Source: Halothermothrix sp. (GTDB lineage Bacteria > Bacillota > Halanaerobiia > DY22613). From it: a DNA stretch of 64,000 nt. Shown in pieces: positions 63,135-64,000 of this stretch. Position 1 is the first letter of the stretch. Each line of letters starts with the position of its first letter. The stretch spans positions 310,001 to 374,000 of the forward strand of contig JAENYK010000005.1 of the NCBI GenBank assembly GCA_016841825.1, written 5' to 3'. The position numbers and the translations under genes are program-made. The notes beneath the pieces were generated by a model that was not told where the DNA came from, did no database searches, and was given only the letters and a program-made list of their open reading frames with translations.

Positions 63135-63136
63135 CC

Positions 63137-63164
63137 GCCTCATTTCCATCATCGAAAACGAGGC
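63137..63164 (-). terminator. Possible terminator of the response regulator gene
   Basis: GCCTC/GAGGC hairpin with an 18-base inner part; GGTTTT follows on the minus strand. It abuts the right end of repeat copy 6. The stretch 63173-63329 shows no other feature. Confidence 0.5.
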
Positions 63165-63329
63165 ATTTTTTAAAACTATATAACTCAAAATTTTACAATA
63201 ATGTATACACCCCGCATAAAATACTCTCTCTATTTCTCTAATATCTTAGGAATGTTATTATTTACCGTAAACATTATACCAATTCGACATCTCAGTCAAA
63301 ATTCCTGCTTTGTTCTTCCAATAAATTAA

Positions 63330-63692
63330 TTATCCAATCAGATCCTTTACTTTATCCGTAACTTCAACCAAATCAAAAGGTTTTCCAAATGAAGCTTGAT
63401 ATGTACCAACAGGTGGAAACTCTTCAGGATCATAAACTGCACCGGAAATTATAATCACAGGAATCTTACTTAACTCCGGAACTGATCTCATCTCCATTAC
63501 CACATCTCGACCGCTAACATTTGGCATCTTCAAATCTACCAGAACAATGTCAGGTAAAGATTCAGTATGTAATTTATGTAAACCAGTTGCTCCATCGAGT
63601 GCAGTAGACACTGAATAACCTTCATCTGTTAATATCTCCTCTAAAATCATTTTTATCGTGGGTTCATCCTCAATGATTAGCACCTTCGCCAT
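63330..63692 (-). CDS. Single-domain response regulator (CheY-like)
   Basis: A 120-residue receiver domain only: acidic residues in IIEDEPTIKM, phospho-Asp in IVLVDLKMPNVSG, Thr/Ser switch in VIIISGAVYD and the lysine in FGKPFDLV. With no output domain it would act by protein contact or as a phosphorelay element for the kinase encoded just upstream, whose 3' end it overlaps by 16 bases. Confidence 0.92.
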   Translation of the reverse strand: MAKVLIIEDEPTIKMILEEILTDEGYSVSTALDGATGLHKLHTESLPDIVLVDLKMPNVSGRDVVMEMRSVPELSKIPVIIISGAVYDPEEFPPVGTYQASFGKPFDLVEVTDKVKDLIG

Positions 63693-64000
63693 CCCAATTC
63701 CTCCCTATCCATAGTTAATTTAAGTTTGACATAAAAGGTACTGCCGTTAGTTTGGTTATTTTTAACCCAAATCTCTCCATTATGACGTTGAACTATTTGT
63801 TTACTTATGTATAATCCAAGGCCCATACCACCTGGGTCTCTGGGGAAAGTATTACTGGCCCGATAAAAACCGTCAAAAACTTTCTTAATCTGTTCTTCAG
63901 GGATACCTATGCCCTGGTCCTGTATAGCCACAATTGCCCACTCATCTTCAACCTTAACATTTACTGTTATATCAGTGCCAATCGGTGAATATTTGATCGC
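63677..64000 (-). CDS. Histidine kinase, C-terminal ATPase part (runs off the right edge)
   Basis: The open frame continues to the window edge. The visible 107 residues are the end of a HATPase_c domain: end of the N box (AIKYSPIGTDITV), G1 QDQGIGIPEE, F box FDGFYRAS and G2 GGMGLGLYISKQIVQ, followed by the final strands and a short tail. Sensor and phospho-accepting domains lie beyond the edge. Confidence 0.92.
   Translation of the reverse strand, partial: AIKYSPIGTDITVNVKVEDEWAIVAIQDQGIGIPEEQIKKVFDGFYRASNTFPRDPGGMGLGLYISKQIVQRHNGEIWVKNNQTNGSTFYVKLKLTMDREELGWRRC

Noticed and set aside
1-64000. CRISPR arrays, rRNA or tRNA genes
   Set aside because: No regularly spaced direct repeats and no tRNA- or rRNA-like segments were seen; the dispersed repeats are kilobases apart.

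Overview
The window is AT-rich and bacterial. Starts are preceded by strong AGGAGG-type ribosome binding sites and nearly all genes lie on the minus strand. Gene content fits an anaerobic, spore-associated member of the Bacillota: Hyp hydrogenase maturation, a SleB-type hydrolase, LexA sites of the GAAC-N4-GTTC type, RsgA, YdjG/YdjI-like and YlqG/YlqH-like gene pairs. Two TolC-like outer-membrane factors beside a MacAB pump, and a heme/iron binding protein without a lipobox, point to a cell with an outer membrane. Halanaerobiales or another diderm Bacillota order is my inference; no rRNA or tRNA is present to confirm it.

Layout. 1-3.2 kb: hydrogenase maturation genes hypA, hypB and hypF with tatA and tatC embedded between them by overlapping frames. 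3.4-8.5 kb: an XRE regulator, two TPR proteins and a GAF/HD-GYP protein. 8.6-11.8 kb: dnaE under a promoter with two perfect LexA operators. 12-14 kb: rsgA behind a long leader (strong promoter, 24-codon ORF, hairpins, terminator), then an independent structured RNA of about 270 nt. 14-21.4 kb: polysaccharide deacetylase, YgjP-like metallopeptidase, ABC-F protein with an attenuator leader, MerR regulator with a 19-bp-spacer promoter, and a YdjI/YdjG-like pair. 21.5-27.9 kb: a sigma-54 regulon with a PrpR-type activator, a KdgT-type permease, a two-part UxaA-family dehydratase and a DRE-TIM synthase/lyase. 28.2-29.8 kb: a gene graveyard with a toxin tail, a frameshifted putative immunity gene and transposase pieces. 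29.9-38.8 kb: an NRPS-PKS hybrid whose 3' end is broken. 39-45.3 kb: cysK and a Fur-controlled heme/iron uptake and anaerobic heme-breakdown operon. 45.6-48.7 kb: a dead ABC exporter and a two-component system. 49-60.9 kb: rhodanese, DEAD-box helicase, thioesterase, a MacAB-TolC efflux operon ending in an aminoglycoside phosphotransferase-like gene, a FliK-like/FlhB-like pair and a SleB-like hydrolase. 61-64 kb: htpG and the end of a response regulator/histidine kinase locus.

The strongest non-textbook signal is a dispersed intergenic repeat (family A, about 110-145 bp, imperfect inverted ends TTTAACGAC...GTCGTTAAA). It occurs six times full or nearly full and twice as short derivatives. One copy supplies the C-terminus of cysK and another the stop codon of the UxaA-like gene. 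A second, related repeat (family B) occurs twice. Other points worth attention are the unassigned structured RNA at 13.5-13.76 kb, the rsgA and ABC-F leaders, the uncharacterised sigma-54 acid-catabolism operon, and two catalytic-histidine substitutions in the NRPS-PKS line.
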